From assembly GCF_001310275.1 (NCBI RefSeq), contig NZ_LGYZ01000133.1:62001-126000 (forward strand): a DNA stretch of 64,000 nt, in the 5' to 3' direction. Position 1 is the first letter of the stretch. The number at the start of each line of letters is the position of its first letter. A program made the position numbers and the translations under genes. This stretch comes from Nocardia arizonensis (GTDB taxonomy: Bacteria > Actinomycetota > Actinomycetes > Mycobacteriales > Mycobacteriaceae). The notes under the pieces are model-generated. The model was not told the origin of the DNA. It saw nothing but the letters and a program-made list of their open reading frames with translations, and made no database searches. This document shows positions 1-8,632 of the stretch, piece by piece.

Positions 1-967
1 TGCCGTAGTCGTAGCGGTATCCGCCGTCGTTCTCCGGCTCCGGCCCGGGATCGGTGGCGGTGTCGAGCCCGGTGGTGTCGGTGGGCAGCGCGTCGTCGAC
101 GGCGGCGGAGATGGCGCCGAGCGCGGCGGTGGCGTCGGCGGTGTCGATGAGTGCGGCGTCGATGAATTCGGCGCGCAATGTCGCGGCGGCGGCGGCGATC
201 ATCTGTTGGGGTGTCGGCGGCAGCGCGTGCGCGCCGGCGATTGGGGTGCCGGTAGCCGGGTCGAGCGGCACATACGGCGGGATCGCCATCTCGGTGGAGG
301 GTGTGGAGTAGGAATTCCATGCTTGGACCACGCTGAGTTCGTCTCGGATTTCCAGTCGCACGGCGTGGTCACGCCGATACGGTTCGGCGGCGTCGCCCCA
401 CAACGTGGCGGCCTCGTTCTCGGTGATCTGCGCGGCGTGTGCCAGGGCGACGACGCGTTCGTGGCGCAACGCCATGTTCTGGGCGAACGTCTTTTCCGAG
501 TCCGGGTTCGCCCCGTAGCTCCACCGTCCGGTCGCGATGCGGTCGCCGCGTTCGGCCGCCAACGCGGCCATGCGTTCCAGGTGCCACAGGTCCAGCCCGA
601 GCATGTCCATGAAGAACGATTGGGCGGCGTCGTCGCGCCAGGGCATGGAGTCCTGTCGCGACAGGGCGTCCACGCGCGGCAGGGCGCTGTTCTCCCCGAG
701 CGCGACCGCGTCCGCGATCCAGTCCTGGCGCACCCCCGCGGTCAGCGCGGTCTGCTCCGCGCGTTCGCGTTCGCCGGTCAGCGCGTCCAGATGCGCGCGC
801 CAGGCGGATTCGGCGTCACCGCCGGGGTCCAGGGGCTCGAAGCCCTCCCAGCCCTCACCGAGGATGCGGGTGTGCTCGGCGGTGAGCAGCCGGATCTGGG
901 TCAGCAGTTGTGCCTGCCACTGCACGACCGTCTCACGGGCCCGGGGCGGCGGGGGCGGTGTGCTCAT
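1..967 (-). CDS. conjugation-operon protein of unknown function, partial (C-terminus off the left edge)
   Basis: The frame is open from an ATG at 967 down to base 1 with no stop, so about 322 codons are visible and the C-terminus lies outside the window. I do not recognise a domain. The protein is soluble-looking, rich in Ala, Glu and Trp, starts with a proline run and has an acidic Thr/Asp-rich tail. Its first 70 residues resemble those of the next gene upstream (a WRAHL motif after a stretch around Q-LL-IR-L-EHTRIL), so the two look like diverged tandem paralogues. It lies 13 bases after the stop of that gene in the long transfer operon. A role in conjugation is inferred from position only. 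Confidence 0.6.
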   Translation of the reverse strand, partial: MSTPPPPPRARETVVQWQAQLLTQIRLLTAEHTRILGEGWEGFEPLDPGGDAESAWRAHLDALTGERERAEQTALTAGVRQDWIADAVALGENSALPRVDALSRQDSMPWRDDAAQSFFMDMLGLDLWHLERMAALAAERGDRIATGRWSYGANPDSEKTFAQNMALRHERVVALAHAAQITENEAATLWGDAAEPYRRDHAVRLEIRDELSVVQAWNSYSTPSTEMAIPPYVPLDPATGTPIAGAHALPPTPQQMIAAAAATLRAEFIDAALIDTADATAALGAISAAVDDALPTDTTGLDTATDPGPEPENDGGYRYDYG

Positions 968-980
968 GATCGCCGCCCGC

Positions 981-1883
981 TCATGGTTCGACTCCGCCGT
1001 CGAATCCGACCTCGGGTGGGTGGTCCATGCCGAGGATCCACCGCTCCTCGCGTGCCTCGGGCCCGCTGACCGTCAGCGCGTGCCCGATCGCCTCGGCGTC
1101 GGCGGCGGCGGTCACGGCCTCGCGTGCGTGATCAAGCAGTACCTGCGGTCTCGGCGGCCGGTCGGCGTCGGGGACCTGCGACCGTGCGGCGTCGGCGCCC
1201 ATGTTCTCGACGCCGCGGTGCACGTCCCAGGCGATTCCCGCCCAGGCGTGGGTGCGCCATAGCTGTTCGAGTTCGAGGTCGTCGTAGCCGTCGACGGTGT
1301 AGTCCACCAGGCGATCCCAGCCGTGGATGTCACGGCCCCAGAGTTGCTCGCGTTCGGTCTCGCTCAGCTCGGCCAGCGCGGCGACCGAGTCGACCCGGTC
1401 CCACAGCAGATCCATGTTGATCAGGTACTGCTGGTGTCCGGCGCTATCGGTCTGGTTGCCGACCCCGCGGTGTTCACGCTCGAGGGCGATGACGGCCATG
1501 TGTTCCAACGTCCACACGTCCTCGGCGATCGCCGCGATCATGCGCGCTCGGGTCGGGTCCTCGCCGTGGCGGGTGGTCGGCGGGTCGGTCACGCTCTCGC
1601 CCCACCGCCTACCGGCCGCCCCGTTGTCGATCGCCGCGGTGATCGCCGTGTCCGGGATTCCGGACGCGCCGGCGCGCACGATCAGTTCCTGTTGTTCGGC
1701 CTCCAGGTCACGCAGGTGCGCTCGCCAGGTCGCGATCGCGACGTCGCCGCGCTCGAATCCGGGCTTGTAGTCCGGATATCCCCGAAACAACAGCCGCGCG
1801 TGCTCGGTGCCGCGTTCCTGGATCCGGGCCAACAACCCGGCCTTCCACCCCGCCAGGTCCGCGATATCCTCGGGTCTACTCAT
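981..1883 (-). CDS. conjugation-operon protein of unknown function
   Basis: A 300-residue soluble protein with no signal peptide or membrane segment. It is Trp-rich and largely helical by composition, with a WRAHLRDLEAE segment near residue 75 that parallels the gene downstream (WRAHLDALTGE), suggesting an old tandem duplication. The start ATG at 1883 overlaps the stop of a 23-codon ORF, which points to translational coupling. Downstream spacing is 13 bases. I cannot assign a biochemical role; the position inside the type IV secretion operon suggests an accessory transfer function. Confidence 0.65.
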   Translation of the reverse strand: MSRPEDIADLAGWKAGLLARIQERGTEHARLLFRGYPDYKPGFERGDVAIATWRAHLRDLEAEQQELIVRAGASGIPDTAITAAIDNGAAGRRWGESVTDPPTTRHGEDPTRARMIAAIAEDVWTLEHMAVIALEREHRGVGNQTDSAGHQQYLINMDLLWDRVDSVAALAELSETEREQLWGRDIHGWDRLVDYTVDGYDDLELEQLWRTHAWAGIAWDVHRGVENMGADAARSQVPDADRPPRPQVLLDHAREAVTAAADAEAIGHALTVSGPEAREERWILGMDHPPEVGFDGGVEP

Positions 1884-1951
1884 CCGTGACGTCCTCTCTG
1901 TTCACTCTCTGGCACAACCGGTTTCGCAGGTGTCGATGTCGATGTCGTCAT
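1880..1951 (-). CDS. 23-residue mini-ORF bridging two operon genes
   Basis: The ATG at 1951 overlaps the TGA of the upstream gene (ATGA), and its own TGA at 1880-1882 overlaps the ATG of the downstream gene at 1883. The peptide starts MTTSTST and ends RGRHG. A second ORF of nearly the same length (5733-5807) sits in an equivalent place, also begins MT and also ends GRHG. Such double overlaps usually mean translational coupling. The peptide may only carry ribosomes across the gap, or it may be a real small protein. No homologue is known to me. Confidence 0.45.
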   Translation of the reverse strand: MTTSTSTPAKPVVPESEQRGRHG

Positions 1952-2829
1952 GGTTCGGCTCCCTCGCTCGGGTCGGGGTAGGACGGGGTCAGAGGGTGTT
2001 GGTCGGCCGGCCCGGTATCGGGGTCGGTGTCGGTGTCGGGTGTGGCCGGGTCGGTTTCCACCGCGGTCGCGATCGCGGCGGCGGTGCGGTCGAGGGCGGG
2101 GTCGGTGGTAGCGCGGTCGTCGAGCAGAGCGAGGGCTTCGGTGACCTCGGTGACCATGTCGTCGGGGGAGGTCGGCATCGCTGCCGAGGCGTCGGCGGCG
2201 GTGATCCCGGCGGCTTGCAGCACGACCACGGGAATGGTCGCCGCGCTGAAGTCGGCGGAAACGATCCCGTTCCAGACCCGGGCCAACGCCTTGAGGTCGG
2301 CGTCGCGGACTCGCTCGGCGACCACGGTGGACCAATGGTGCTGCCCACGCGCCCAGACCTGATGGCGTTCTTCGGTCGTCACTCCCAGGGCGTGCGCGGT
2401 CGCGCCCAGACGCTGCCAGGTCATGCCCATCATCCGGCGGAAACGAGCGGTGACATCGGCGTCGATGCCGCGTTCGGTGAAGACCGCACCGAGCCCGGCC
2501 ATGTCCTGGAGGCCGCGCACCTCCCGGCCCAGGCCGGTGATCAACTCGTCGCGGTCGACGTGACCGGAACCCAGCATCGGCCGACCTGCCTGCCAGCGCG
2601 TGCCGCGTTGCCCGGACGCGCGCGCGTAGTCGATCCACGCCTTCGGCACCCCGATGCCGAGAGCGACCTGCTCGAGCTGGTCCAGGGAGCGTTGCCCGAT
2701 GCCCCACTGCTCATCGACGGGGGCGAGCTCGCCGCTCTCGGCCGGGCGGGGCCGGCGACGTTCGTTGTCCAAGGCCAGGTTCTGGATACCTCGGAGCAGG
2801 TGGGCTTGCAGGCCGGTCGGGGTGTCCAT
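1948..2829 (-). CDS. conjugation-operon protein of unknown function
   Basis: A 293-residue protein. The ATG at 2829 (MDTPTGLQAHLL) was chosen because it sits 19 bases after the upstream stop; the open frame continues upstream but there it overlaps a clear coding gene. The N-terminal ~150 residues are mixed charged/hydrophobic and end in an R-F-RRMMGM-W segment. The last 50 residues are a low-complexity acidic Thr/Asp/Pro tail, a feature shared with the first and fourth genes of this operon. There is no signal peptide or membrane helix. Function is not recognised; a transfer-associated cytosolic role is inferred from context. Confidence 0.65.
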   Translation of the reverse strand: MDTPTGLQAHLLRGIQNLALDNERRRPRPAESGELAPVDEQWGIGQRSLDQLEQVALGIGVPKAWIDYARASGQRGTRWQAGRPMLGSGHVDRDELITGLGREVRGLQDMAGLGAVFTERGIDADVTARFRRMMGMTWQRLGATAHALGVTTEERHQVWARGQHHWSTVVAERVRDADLKALARVWNGIVSADFSAATIPVVVLQAAGITAADASAAMPTSPDDMVTEVTEALALLDDRATTDPALDRTAAAIATAVETDPATPDTDTDPDTGPADQHPLTPSYPDPSEGAEP

Positions 2830-2848
2830 TACCGGCTCCTCGTCGCGG

Positions 2849-3964
2849 TCATAGGCCACGCTCCGGCTCCGGCCCGAACCGCTGATCCCACTCCGGGTCC
2901 GGACCGAACCACTCGGCACTCGGATCGATGCCCGCCTCGTCCCCCGGTTGCGGTCCGTCGCCGATGTCGCCGCCGACGGCGGCGTCCACGGCGTCGGCGA
3001 CCAACGCACCCACCCCGCGGTCGGGCGCGAGTTCGGAATCCATGAACGGCTCGGCCACGTGCGACAAGCGCGTCTCGGCGGTCAGCTCCTCGGTCAGCCC
3101 TGTCACCGCATCCGCCGAGCTCGAGCTCGACCCCGGGTATTCCGGTTCGATGGGCTCACCGGGATCGGTGGCCGGCCCGTCGCTGCCGGTGGCCTCCGGG
3201 GTGTCGGGGTCGATGTCGAAGAATTCGACGTCGATGACGGCATCGTCGGCGGTAGCGGGCAGGGCCGCGGCGGTGAAGACCCCGTCGTCGGTGAACTCGT
3301 GGCCGGTGTCCTCGGCGAAGCGCTGAGCGAAAGCGTCGGCGTCGGCGTCGTGTTCGTCGGACAGGTCCCGGTTGGCGTCGGCGGCGGCGAACGCCGCCGT
3401 TGACGCCTCGGCCTGCCCCTCGCTGCCCTGGTTGGTGAGGGTGTCGGTGAAACCGGCCGCGCGCCTGCGGATATCGATCAGTAGCCGCTTGTACTCGACG
3501 TCGAGACCGTGCACTTCGTCGGCGCGTTCCTCGCGACGGTCGTATGCCTTGGTCTTCCTGTCGTGGATCTCCTGGTTGTGGGTGTGCTCCTGCTCACCGG
3601 CCTTGTCGCGTCGTGCCAGATCCCTGTCGGCGCGCCCCATGCGTGCCCGGGTCTCGGTCTCACCGAGTTCGTGCGCGTCCTTGTTGTGGCTGGTGCGGCC
3701 TTTGATCTCGTCGACGCGGGCTTGACCGATCTTCCAGTCCGTCCTGGCTTTGTCGATCGCGACGCCCACCCGGACGTTGTGCTCACGGATCGAACGCAGC
3801 TCGCGCTGCTCGGCTTGTTGGACGCGCTGGCGATGTTCGGTGGCCGAGCGGCCTTCGGTGCCGCGTCCACGCATCAACGCCGCGGTGGTGTGCGCGGTTT
3901 GCAGAGCCTGTACGAAGCCTTGGCGGACCTGCTGGCCGCCTTCCTCGACCGGGTCGCCGCTCAT
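2849..3964 (-). CDS. coiled-coil, acidic-tailed protein of unknown function
   Basis: A 371-residue protein. The ATG at 3964 overlaps the stop of the lipoprotein gene upstream (ATGA), which fixes the start. Residues ~10-190 are highly charged and helical with long runs of Arg/Glu/Asp/Lys/Gln, typical of a coiled coil (for example around EQRELRSIREHNVRV and KTKAYDRREERADEVH). Residues ~200-371 are acidic, rich in Asp, Pro, Gly and Ala, and likely disordered. There is no signal peptide. Such proteins occur in transfer operons as scaffolds or ATPase partners, but I do not recognise this one. Confidence 0.65.
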   Translation of the reverse strand: MSGDPVEEGGQQVRQGFVQALQTAHTTAALMRGRGTEGRSATEHRQRVQQAEQRELRSIREHNVRVGVAIDKARTDWKIGQARVDEIKGRTSHNKDAHELGETETRARMGRADRDLARRDKAGEQEHTHNQEIHDRKTKAYDRREERADEVHGLDVEYKRLLIDIRRRAAGFTDTLTNQGSEGQAEASTAAFAAADANRDLSDEHDADADAFAQRFAEDTGHEFTDDGVFTAAALPATADDAVIDVEFFDIDPDTPEATGSDGPATDPGEPIEPEYPGSSSSSADAVTGLTEELTAETRLSHVAEPFMDSELAPDRGVGALVADAVDAAVGGDIGDGPQPGDEAGIDPSAEWFGPDPEWDQRFGPEPERGL

Positions 3965-4503
3965 GCGCGCACCTGCAAACCCGACAACCGCCACGCCATC
4001 GACGACCCTGCCCGGGTCGCGGTGGCATACACCGCGAACACCTCCGGATCGGAGACGGGCGCGGCGATGTCGACGCGCACGACCCGCGCCACCCGGGTGG
4101 CGGTGTCGGGTGGGTGGTCATCGGGCAGCATGCGCGCGCTGGTTTCGACCGGGACCCGCTCGGATCGCCACTGCTGCCAGACCGCGGCGGTAACCGGGCT
4201 CCACACCAACGCGCTCGCGGCGGCATCGGCCGCGAACCGGTCGTCGAGCACGGGTCGCGCGGTGTCCAGCGCGTCGCGTGGGTCGGCGTGCACGTCGGGC
4301 CGGTAGCCGAAGACCGCCGTGACCGCCGCGGTGAGGACCTGCTCGGCGTCACACGGATCGACGTACTCGAACGGCGCGGCGAAACTAGCTGCACCGCAAC
4401 CGGTCTCGAAAGCGTTCGGGTCGGCGGGGGTCTGGGTGGCGCATGCTGTCGCGGTGAGCGCGACCAGGGCGGTCAGTGCCGCTGTCGTGTTTCGACTGTT
4501 CAT
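3961..4503 (-). CDS. secreted lipoprotein of the conjugation operon (VirB8/NTF2-like fold suspected)
   Basis: A 180-residue protein. The ATG at 4503 overlaps the upstream TGA. It starts with a short charged region, a hydrophobic run (TALVALTA) and a lipobox ending TATAC, so it should be lipidated at that Cys and face the outer side of the membrane. The mature part (about 155 residues, with two further Cys in GCGAASF and DPCDAEQ) contains a helix-plus-sheet pattern ending V-YATATRA-AWRLSGL, which recalls the small NTF2-like domains of Gram-positive VirB8/TcpC proteins. That fold assignment is an inference; the lipobox is seen directly. Confidence 0.65.
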   Translation of the reverse strand: MNSRNTTAALTALVALTATACATQTPADPNAFETGCGAASFAAPFEYVDPCDAEQVLTAAVTAVFGYRPDVHADPRDALDTARPVLDDRFAADAAASALVWSPVTAAVWQQWRSERVPVETSARMLPDDHPPDTATRVARVVRVDIAAPVSDPEVFAVYATATRAGSSMAWRLSGLQVRA

Positions 4504-5174
4504 GACTGCTCCCGGTCGGGGTCGGTGAGGGCGAGTAGTTCGCTGCCCCGCCAGGCCACGCACGGGGCTGTGTTCGCGCGCGCGGCGGGATTACCTGCGG
4601 GGTCGGTGACGATGTCGAGCAGTAGATTCGCCGCCAGCGCGGCGCCGTGGAGCCCGACCAGGTCCATGCCGTGACTGCGCGCCACGACCAGGCGAAGGGC
4701 CGCGGCGTCGACTCCCCACTGCCCGCAGGTCTGTCCGGCGACCCGGATCGCTTGGTGCGCGGCGGATTCGGCGGCCCGGACCATGCTGTCCACCGCGGCC
4801 TCCGGTGGGTGGCGGTCGCGCCAGATGACGTGGCCGCCCGGGGCGACGACGGTGAACAGGCTGCGGGTGCCCGCGCACCACAGCAGCAGTCGAGGCCCGT
4901 GCGCGGCGCGCACGGCGAAGATCGGATCCAGGGCTTTGCGCGCGGCGTTGAGCGCGCGCACGGCCTCGTAGTCGATCCCCGCCGTGACCCGCAGTGCGCG
5001 CACGAAGTTCTCGAACGCGGGCGGATCATCGAGGCCGTGCTCGACCGCGAACCGTTCCAGATCCAGGGCGCGCGTCGTGCGACGAAGAAACGCGAGGTTG
5101 GCGGTGACCAGCTGTTGGATCTCGCGCAGGGTCATCGCGGCCCGGGGCTGCGGTCGGTCGCTGTGCTCGTTCAC
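4500..5174 (-). CDS. conjugation-operon protein of unknown function
   Basis: A 224-residue protein. The GTG at 5174 overlaps the upstream TGA (GTGA), preferred over longer forms that would run through the neighbouring gene. The sequence looks like a well-folded cytosolic domain (LLLWCAGTRSLFTVV, GGHVIWRDR, LRLVVARSHGMDLVGLHG, NLLLDIVTDPAG), with no membrane helix and no motif I can name. It is translationally coupled on both sides. A structural or nucleic-acid-processing role in transfer is possible, but nothing in the sequence shows it. Confidence 0.65.
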   Translation of the reverse strand: MNEHSDRPQPRAAMTLREIQQLVTANLAFLRRTTRALDLERFAVEHGLDDPPAFENFVRALRVTAGIDYEAVRALNAARKALDPIFAVRAAHGPRLLLWCAGTRSLFTVVAPGGHVIWRDRHPPEAAVDSMVRAAESAAHQAIRVAGQTCGQWGVDAAALRLVVARSHGMDLVGLHGAALAANLLLDIVTDPAGNPAARANTAPCVAWRGSELLALTDPDREQS

Positions 5175-5740
5175 GGTTCGACCTCCGCCGGGTCCGGTGT
5201 CGCTGCGGCGTCCTGCTCGCCGAGGTCCTCGGTCGAGGAATCGACGGTCGTGGGGGTGTCGGGCTCGGTTACGAGCGCGGCGTCGATGGCGGCGCTGGCC
5301 TCGGTCCAGGCCGTAGCGCCCGGTGTCGTGGACGCGGCGTCGATTTCGTCGCGGGTGAAGGTCGGGCTGTGCCCCGCCATGGCGCGGGCTTGGAGCTGGC
5401 TGCGCAGTTGAACGGGAGTCATCACGTCGTAGCCCTCGGCACGGTCGGCACTGACCCGGTCCATGAACCGGGCCATCGTGTCCGGGCGTGCCCGCCAATC
5501 GGCGAAGGCGTCGACGAGATAGCCCCAGTCCCCGGCGAGGCGGTTGTGCTCGCGCCACCGCTGCCCGATCTCACCGATGCGGTCCTCGATGCGCTCGGCC
5601 AACTCGCTGTCGATCTCGCTGTCTTCGAGGGTGCGTGTGAACACTGTCGAGAGGGCGAAATCCAGGCGCATCGCGAACTCATCCGGATCGCGGTCGCGAT
5701 AGCGTCGCGGCGCGCTGTAGGAATGGGAGAATTCAGCCAT
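5171..5740 (-). CDS. conjugation-operon protein of unknown function
   Basis: A 189-residue, strongly acidic, helical protein starting MAEFSHSYS with an arginine-rich stretch (RRYRDRDPDEFAMR). Residues ~20-110 form amphipathic helices (DSELAERIEDRIGEIGQRWREH), and the last 50 residues are an acidic low-complexity tail like those of other proteins in this operon. It has no signal peptide. The start ATG at 5740 overlaps a 24-codon mini-ORF, and its stop overlaps the next GTG. Function unknown. Confidence 0.6.
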   Translation of the reverse strand: MAEFSHSYSAPRRYRDRDPDEFAMRLDFALSTVFTRTLEDSEIDSELAERIEDRIGEIGQRWREHNRLAGDWGYLVDAFADWRARPDTMARFMDRVSADRAEGYDVMTPVQLRSQLQARAMAGHSPTFTRDEIDAASTTPGATAWTEASAAIDAALVTEPDTPTTVDSSTEDLGEQDAAATPDPAEVEP

Positions 5741-5807
5741 GCCGGCCAGCCCCCCTCGGCGCGGGATACGATCCTTGCGAGATCGGCGACCGGACGTGAG
5801 CGGTCAT
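5733..5807 (-). CDS. 24-residue mini-ORF bridging two operon genes
   Basis: The ATG at 5807 overlaps the TGA of the NlpC/P60 gene, and the TGA at 5733-5735 lies inside the first codons of the next gene (ATG at 5740). The peptide begins MTAHVRSP and ends GAGRHG. Its arrangement and ends match the mini-ORF at 1880-1951. It is probably a translational coupling device, possibly a real small peptide. Confidence 0.45.
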   Translation of the reverse strand: MTAHVRSPISQGSYPAPRGAGRHG

Positions 5808-6916
5808 GACACTCCCACCGGGTCGCGAATCTCGTAGCGGCGCACGTCCATCCGCTCCCCGGCGAATCCGCTGAGAAGGGTGGTCGTGACCGTCTGCCCG
5901 GATTGCGGCGCGTGCAGGAGCTGGTCGCGTCCCTGCTCGTCGGGGCCCAGATAGATCCCGACGTGATGAGAATCCGTATCGCCGGGAGAGGTGAAGAAGA
6001 TCAAATCGCCCGGCTGTCGTTGCGCGAACGGGACCACCACCGCGCTGGGATGGTCCTGTTGGGCCTGGGTGTAGTGCGGCAGCCGGATCCGACCGCCCGA
6101 GGCGTGATAGATCGCGTACAGCGTCAAGCCGGAACAGTCCACACCGCCGTTGGTAGGGCCGTTGATGTCCCCGCCGCCCCACACGTACGGGGTCCCGATC
6201 CACCGGGAGCCGTGCTCGATCACCGCGCGCCCGAACGCGCTGGCCTCGGCCGGGCTCAACGTCGACCCGACCCCCGAACCACACCCTGTCGGCGCCGCAC
6301 CCACCACGGATGATGCTGTGCGGGGGTCGATGTCGGCGAAGCGTTGATACAGCTCGCGCGCGAGTTCGATCTGCCCGGCGTAGGCGTTGGGCGCCGAGCG
6401 TTCGATGTGCTGGGCCAACTCCGCGGGTGAGAGGTGTTGCGCAGCCGCGCCGGATTGTTCGGCGCGGTCGTAGAACCAGTTGATCTGGTAGACGGGGTTC
6501 ATCAACTGGGCGATGCCGACCGACCCCCACACGCTCGCCCGGAGTTGGTGCGGTCCGATCGAGTCGTGGTCGTGGCCGAGGCCGTCGTTGGGGAAGCTCA
6601 GCGATTCCGGCACCGACGGATTCGCGAGATTCCGGAACCCGGACTCCACCCCTTGAGCGGCCAGTTCGGCGATGATCACCGATTCGGGCATCAGCCGTTG
6701 CTTGCCGATAACGACCCCGTCGCGCGCCAACCGCAATTGGGCTTCGGTCATCCCCGCGACCGTCTGCCCGGTCGGACCGCCCGCCGAGACGCCCAGTGGC
6801 GTGGCGCAGGAGGTGCGGGGGTCGGCGGCGATCACCCCGAGTAACAGGACCAGCAAGGCGATCGGTAGTAGGATCGCCGCGGCGGCGGTCGTTCTCGAGG
6901 TCGCGTTCATCATCAT
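5804..6916 (-). CDS. membrane-anchored peptidoglycan hydrolase: lytic transglycosylase-like domain plus NlpC/P60 peptidase
   Basis: A 370-residue wall hydrolase that would open the cell wall for the transfer machine, the job of VirB1 and Tn916 Orf14-type proteins. Residues ~10-31 form a signal anchor (AAAAILLPIALLVLLLGVIA). Residues ~75-195 look like a goose-type/SLT lytic transglycosylase with a GVESGFRN segment (Glu at ~91) and GIAQLMNP. Residues ~225-360 are an NlpC/P60 cysteine peptidase with catalytic Cys at ~261 in GGVDCSGLTLYAIY and His at ~318 in DSHHVGIYLG. The domain order is usual for T4SS hydrolases of Gram-positive bacteria. The start could also be Met3. It lies 9 bases after the VirB4-like gene. 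Confidence 0.88.
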   Translation of the reverse strand: MMMNATSRTTAAAAILLPIALLVLLLGVIAADPRTSCATPLGVSAGGPTGQTVAGMTEAQLRLARDGVVIGKQRLMPESVIIAELAAQGVESGFRNLANPSVPESLSFPNDGLGHDHDSIGPHQLRASVWGSVGIAQLMNPVYQINWFYDRAEQSGAAAQHLSPAELAQHIERSAPNAYAGQIELARELYQRFADIDPRTASSVVGAAPTGCGSGVGSTLSPAEASAFGRAVIEHGSRWIGTPYVWGGGDINGPTNGGVDCSGLTLYAIYHASGGRIRLPHYTQAQQDHPSAVVVPFAQRQPGDLIFFTSPGDTDSHHVGIYLGPDEQGRDQLLHAPQSGQTVTTTLLSGFAGERMDVRRYEIRDPVGVS

Positions 6917-6925
6917 TTCCGCTGG

Positions 6926-8632
6926 TCATCGCCCGCTCGATTCGGTATCCAGATCGAAACGACGATTCGTGTTGTGGACCTGGCTGGCCCGCTCGGTCGG
7001 GGTGAACGTCATCCGGAAGGCGACACCGGGCTCGGCGGCTTCACCCGTCTTGAGCAGGAAGCAGCCTGTGCCGGGAGGGGTTTCGCGTTGCCCGGGATCG
7101 AGGTCGTCATCGGTGGGCGGACGCGGCGCCGCCCAGGAAGTGACCAGGAGTTTCTCGGTGTCGGTGATGCCGACCGCGGCTCTGATGCGATCGATCTCCT
7201 CGGGGCCGACCGGGCCGATGATCTTCGCGCGGGCGCGTTCGAAGAATCCGAGCGCTTTGGCTTGCGCGGCGGCGGAATCGAAGGCGGCGAGGTCTTTGAT
7301 GGTGTGGCTGCACATGATCAGCCCGGTCCCTAGGGTGCGGTTGAGTCGGGTCAGGGCGTCGACGCGGTCGACCATGAATTCCCCGACCCCGAGGACGCGC
7401 CAGATCTCGTCCATCACGACTTCGAAGGTGCGCGGCGGGGCGAGTCCGGCGTCGGAGAGGGCGTGCGCGGCGGCGACCGCGCCGAAACCCTCCGACCAGC
7501 ACACCATCAACACCGCTGCCAGGAGTTTGGTGTCGCCCTCGGGGATGCGTGAGACGTCCACGCACACCGCCGGACTCGCCAGATTCAGGCGGGTGGTGGT
7601 GGGGCCGTTGAAGATCGCCCCGAACGGACCCTCCACCAGCGCCCGTAGGGATCGGCGCAGGGTTTTGGTGGAACCGCGGTAGGCGGTGTCGTCGTCTTCT
7701 TCGGCGAAACGCCGCATCTGCTCACCCCCGGTCGAGATCACGGCGAGGAGGTCTTCGATCAGCGGTGGCCGCTCGTAGGTGAATTCGTGTACGGGGCTGT
7801 AGAGTTCGCGCAGCCCGGCGGCGATGAGAACTTCTTCGTAGTCGGCGACACGGGATCCGCGCACGAGTTCGATGAGACCGGCGACGATGTTGACCTGTCC
7901 GGCTTCCACCCGGGCGGTGACCTGGCGGCGCTGGTCGGGATCGGTGAGCCGGTCCACGATCGACCCCAGCGCGCCGACGTCGAGAGGATTGAGCGTGCCG
8001 TGGCCGTAGCCGACATCGACGACCTGCCCACCCAGGTGCTCGACGAGGTCGCGGTAGTCGGGTTTGGTGTCGCCCATGCACAGCACGGTCTCCCCCGCCG
8101 CCACCGCGCCGGTCACCATCCGCCGGATGAGCGATGATTTTCCGAATCCGTTGAGCGCCAACACGAAAGCGATCGGCGCGGTGATGAATCCTCTCAGGAA
8201 CCACGACATCGGGTCGAAATGGACAGGGGCGCCGGTGATGTAGTGCGAGCCGACCGGTGTGCCGACCGTGGGTGCGCTGGCGCCGACGGAGAAGGGCCAC
8301 AGTCCGGCGACCTGGACGGTGGTGGCGCGCCATTCCGGGGTGGTGGGGACGACGGCGGCTCGGCCGCCGCCCGGCCCGCGGTAGCCGCGGTCGGTGAGCT
8401 GCGCGGGCGATCGGTCGAAGCCATCCCCGGCACCCGCGGTGTCGGTGCGGCGGGCGGCGGTGGCCCGGCGATGATCATCGCTCGATATCGCCAGCCGCGC
8501 CCACCAACCGCGCGGTCCGGGCCGGGCGGCAGCGGCTTCGGTCGCCGCGCGCGCGGTCGCGGTGAGCATCCGCACCCCCGCGACGGTCTCGTGGCGCCGC
8601 CGATCACGCCGGATGCTGTTCTCGCTGGTCAT
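6926..8632 (-). CDS. VirB4/TraC-like conjugation ATPase
   Basis: A 568-residue ATPase that should power pilus or channel assembly at the inner face of the membrane. It has a Walker A-type loop at ~160-168 (ALNGFGKSSL, a GxGKS motif), a Walker B strand at ~395 (FEVVMDEIW), and a downstream T-LIMCSHTIKDL segment typical of VirB4/TrwB-type RecA folds. The N-terminal 100 residues are basic and probably disordered. The N-terminal VirB4 half seems to be supplied by the separate SCO6880-like gene just upstream, with which it overlaps by 4 bases (ATGA). This split is common in actinobacterial transfer operons. Confidence 0.85.
   Translation of the reverse strand: MTSENSIRRDRRRHETVAGVRMLTATARAATEAAAARPGPRGWWARLAISSDDHRRATAARRTDTAGAGDGFDRSPAQLTDRGYRGPGGGRAAVVPTTPEWRATTVQVAGLWPFSVGASAPTVGTPVGSHYITGAPVHFDPMSWFLRGFITAPIAFVLALNGFGKSSLIRRMVTGAVAAGETVLCMGDTKPDYRDLVEHLGGQVVDVGYGHGTLNPLDVGALGSIVDRLTDPDQRRQVTARVEAGQVNIVAGLIELVRGSRVADYEEVLIAAGLRELYSPVHEFTYERPPLIEDLLAVISTGGEQMRRFAEEDDDTAYRGSTKTLRRSLRALVEGPFGAIFNGPTTTRLNLASPAVCVDVSRIPEGDTKLLAAVLMVCWSEGFGAVAAAHALSDAGLAPPRTFEVVMDEIWRVLGVGEFMVDRVDALTRLNRTLGTGLIMCSHTIKDLAAFDSAAAQAKALGFFERARAKIIGPVGPEEIDRIRAAVGITDTEKLLVTSWAAPRPPTDDDLDPGQRETPPGTGCFLLKTGEAAEPGVAFRMTFTPTERASQVHNTNRRFDLDTESSGR

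Noticed and set aside
1807..3045. 412-codon plus-strand frame
   Set aside because: It is antisense to three genes of the coupled transfer operon and shows low-complexity composition.
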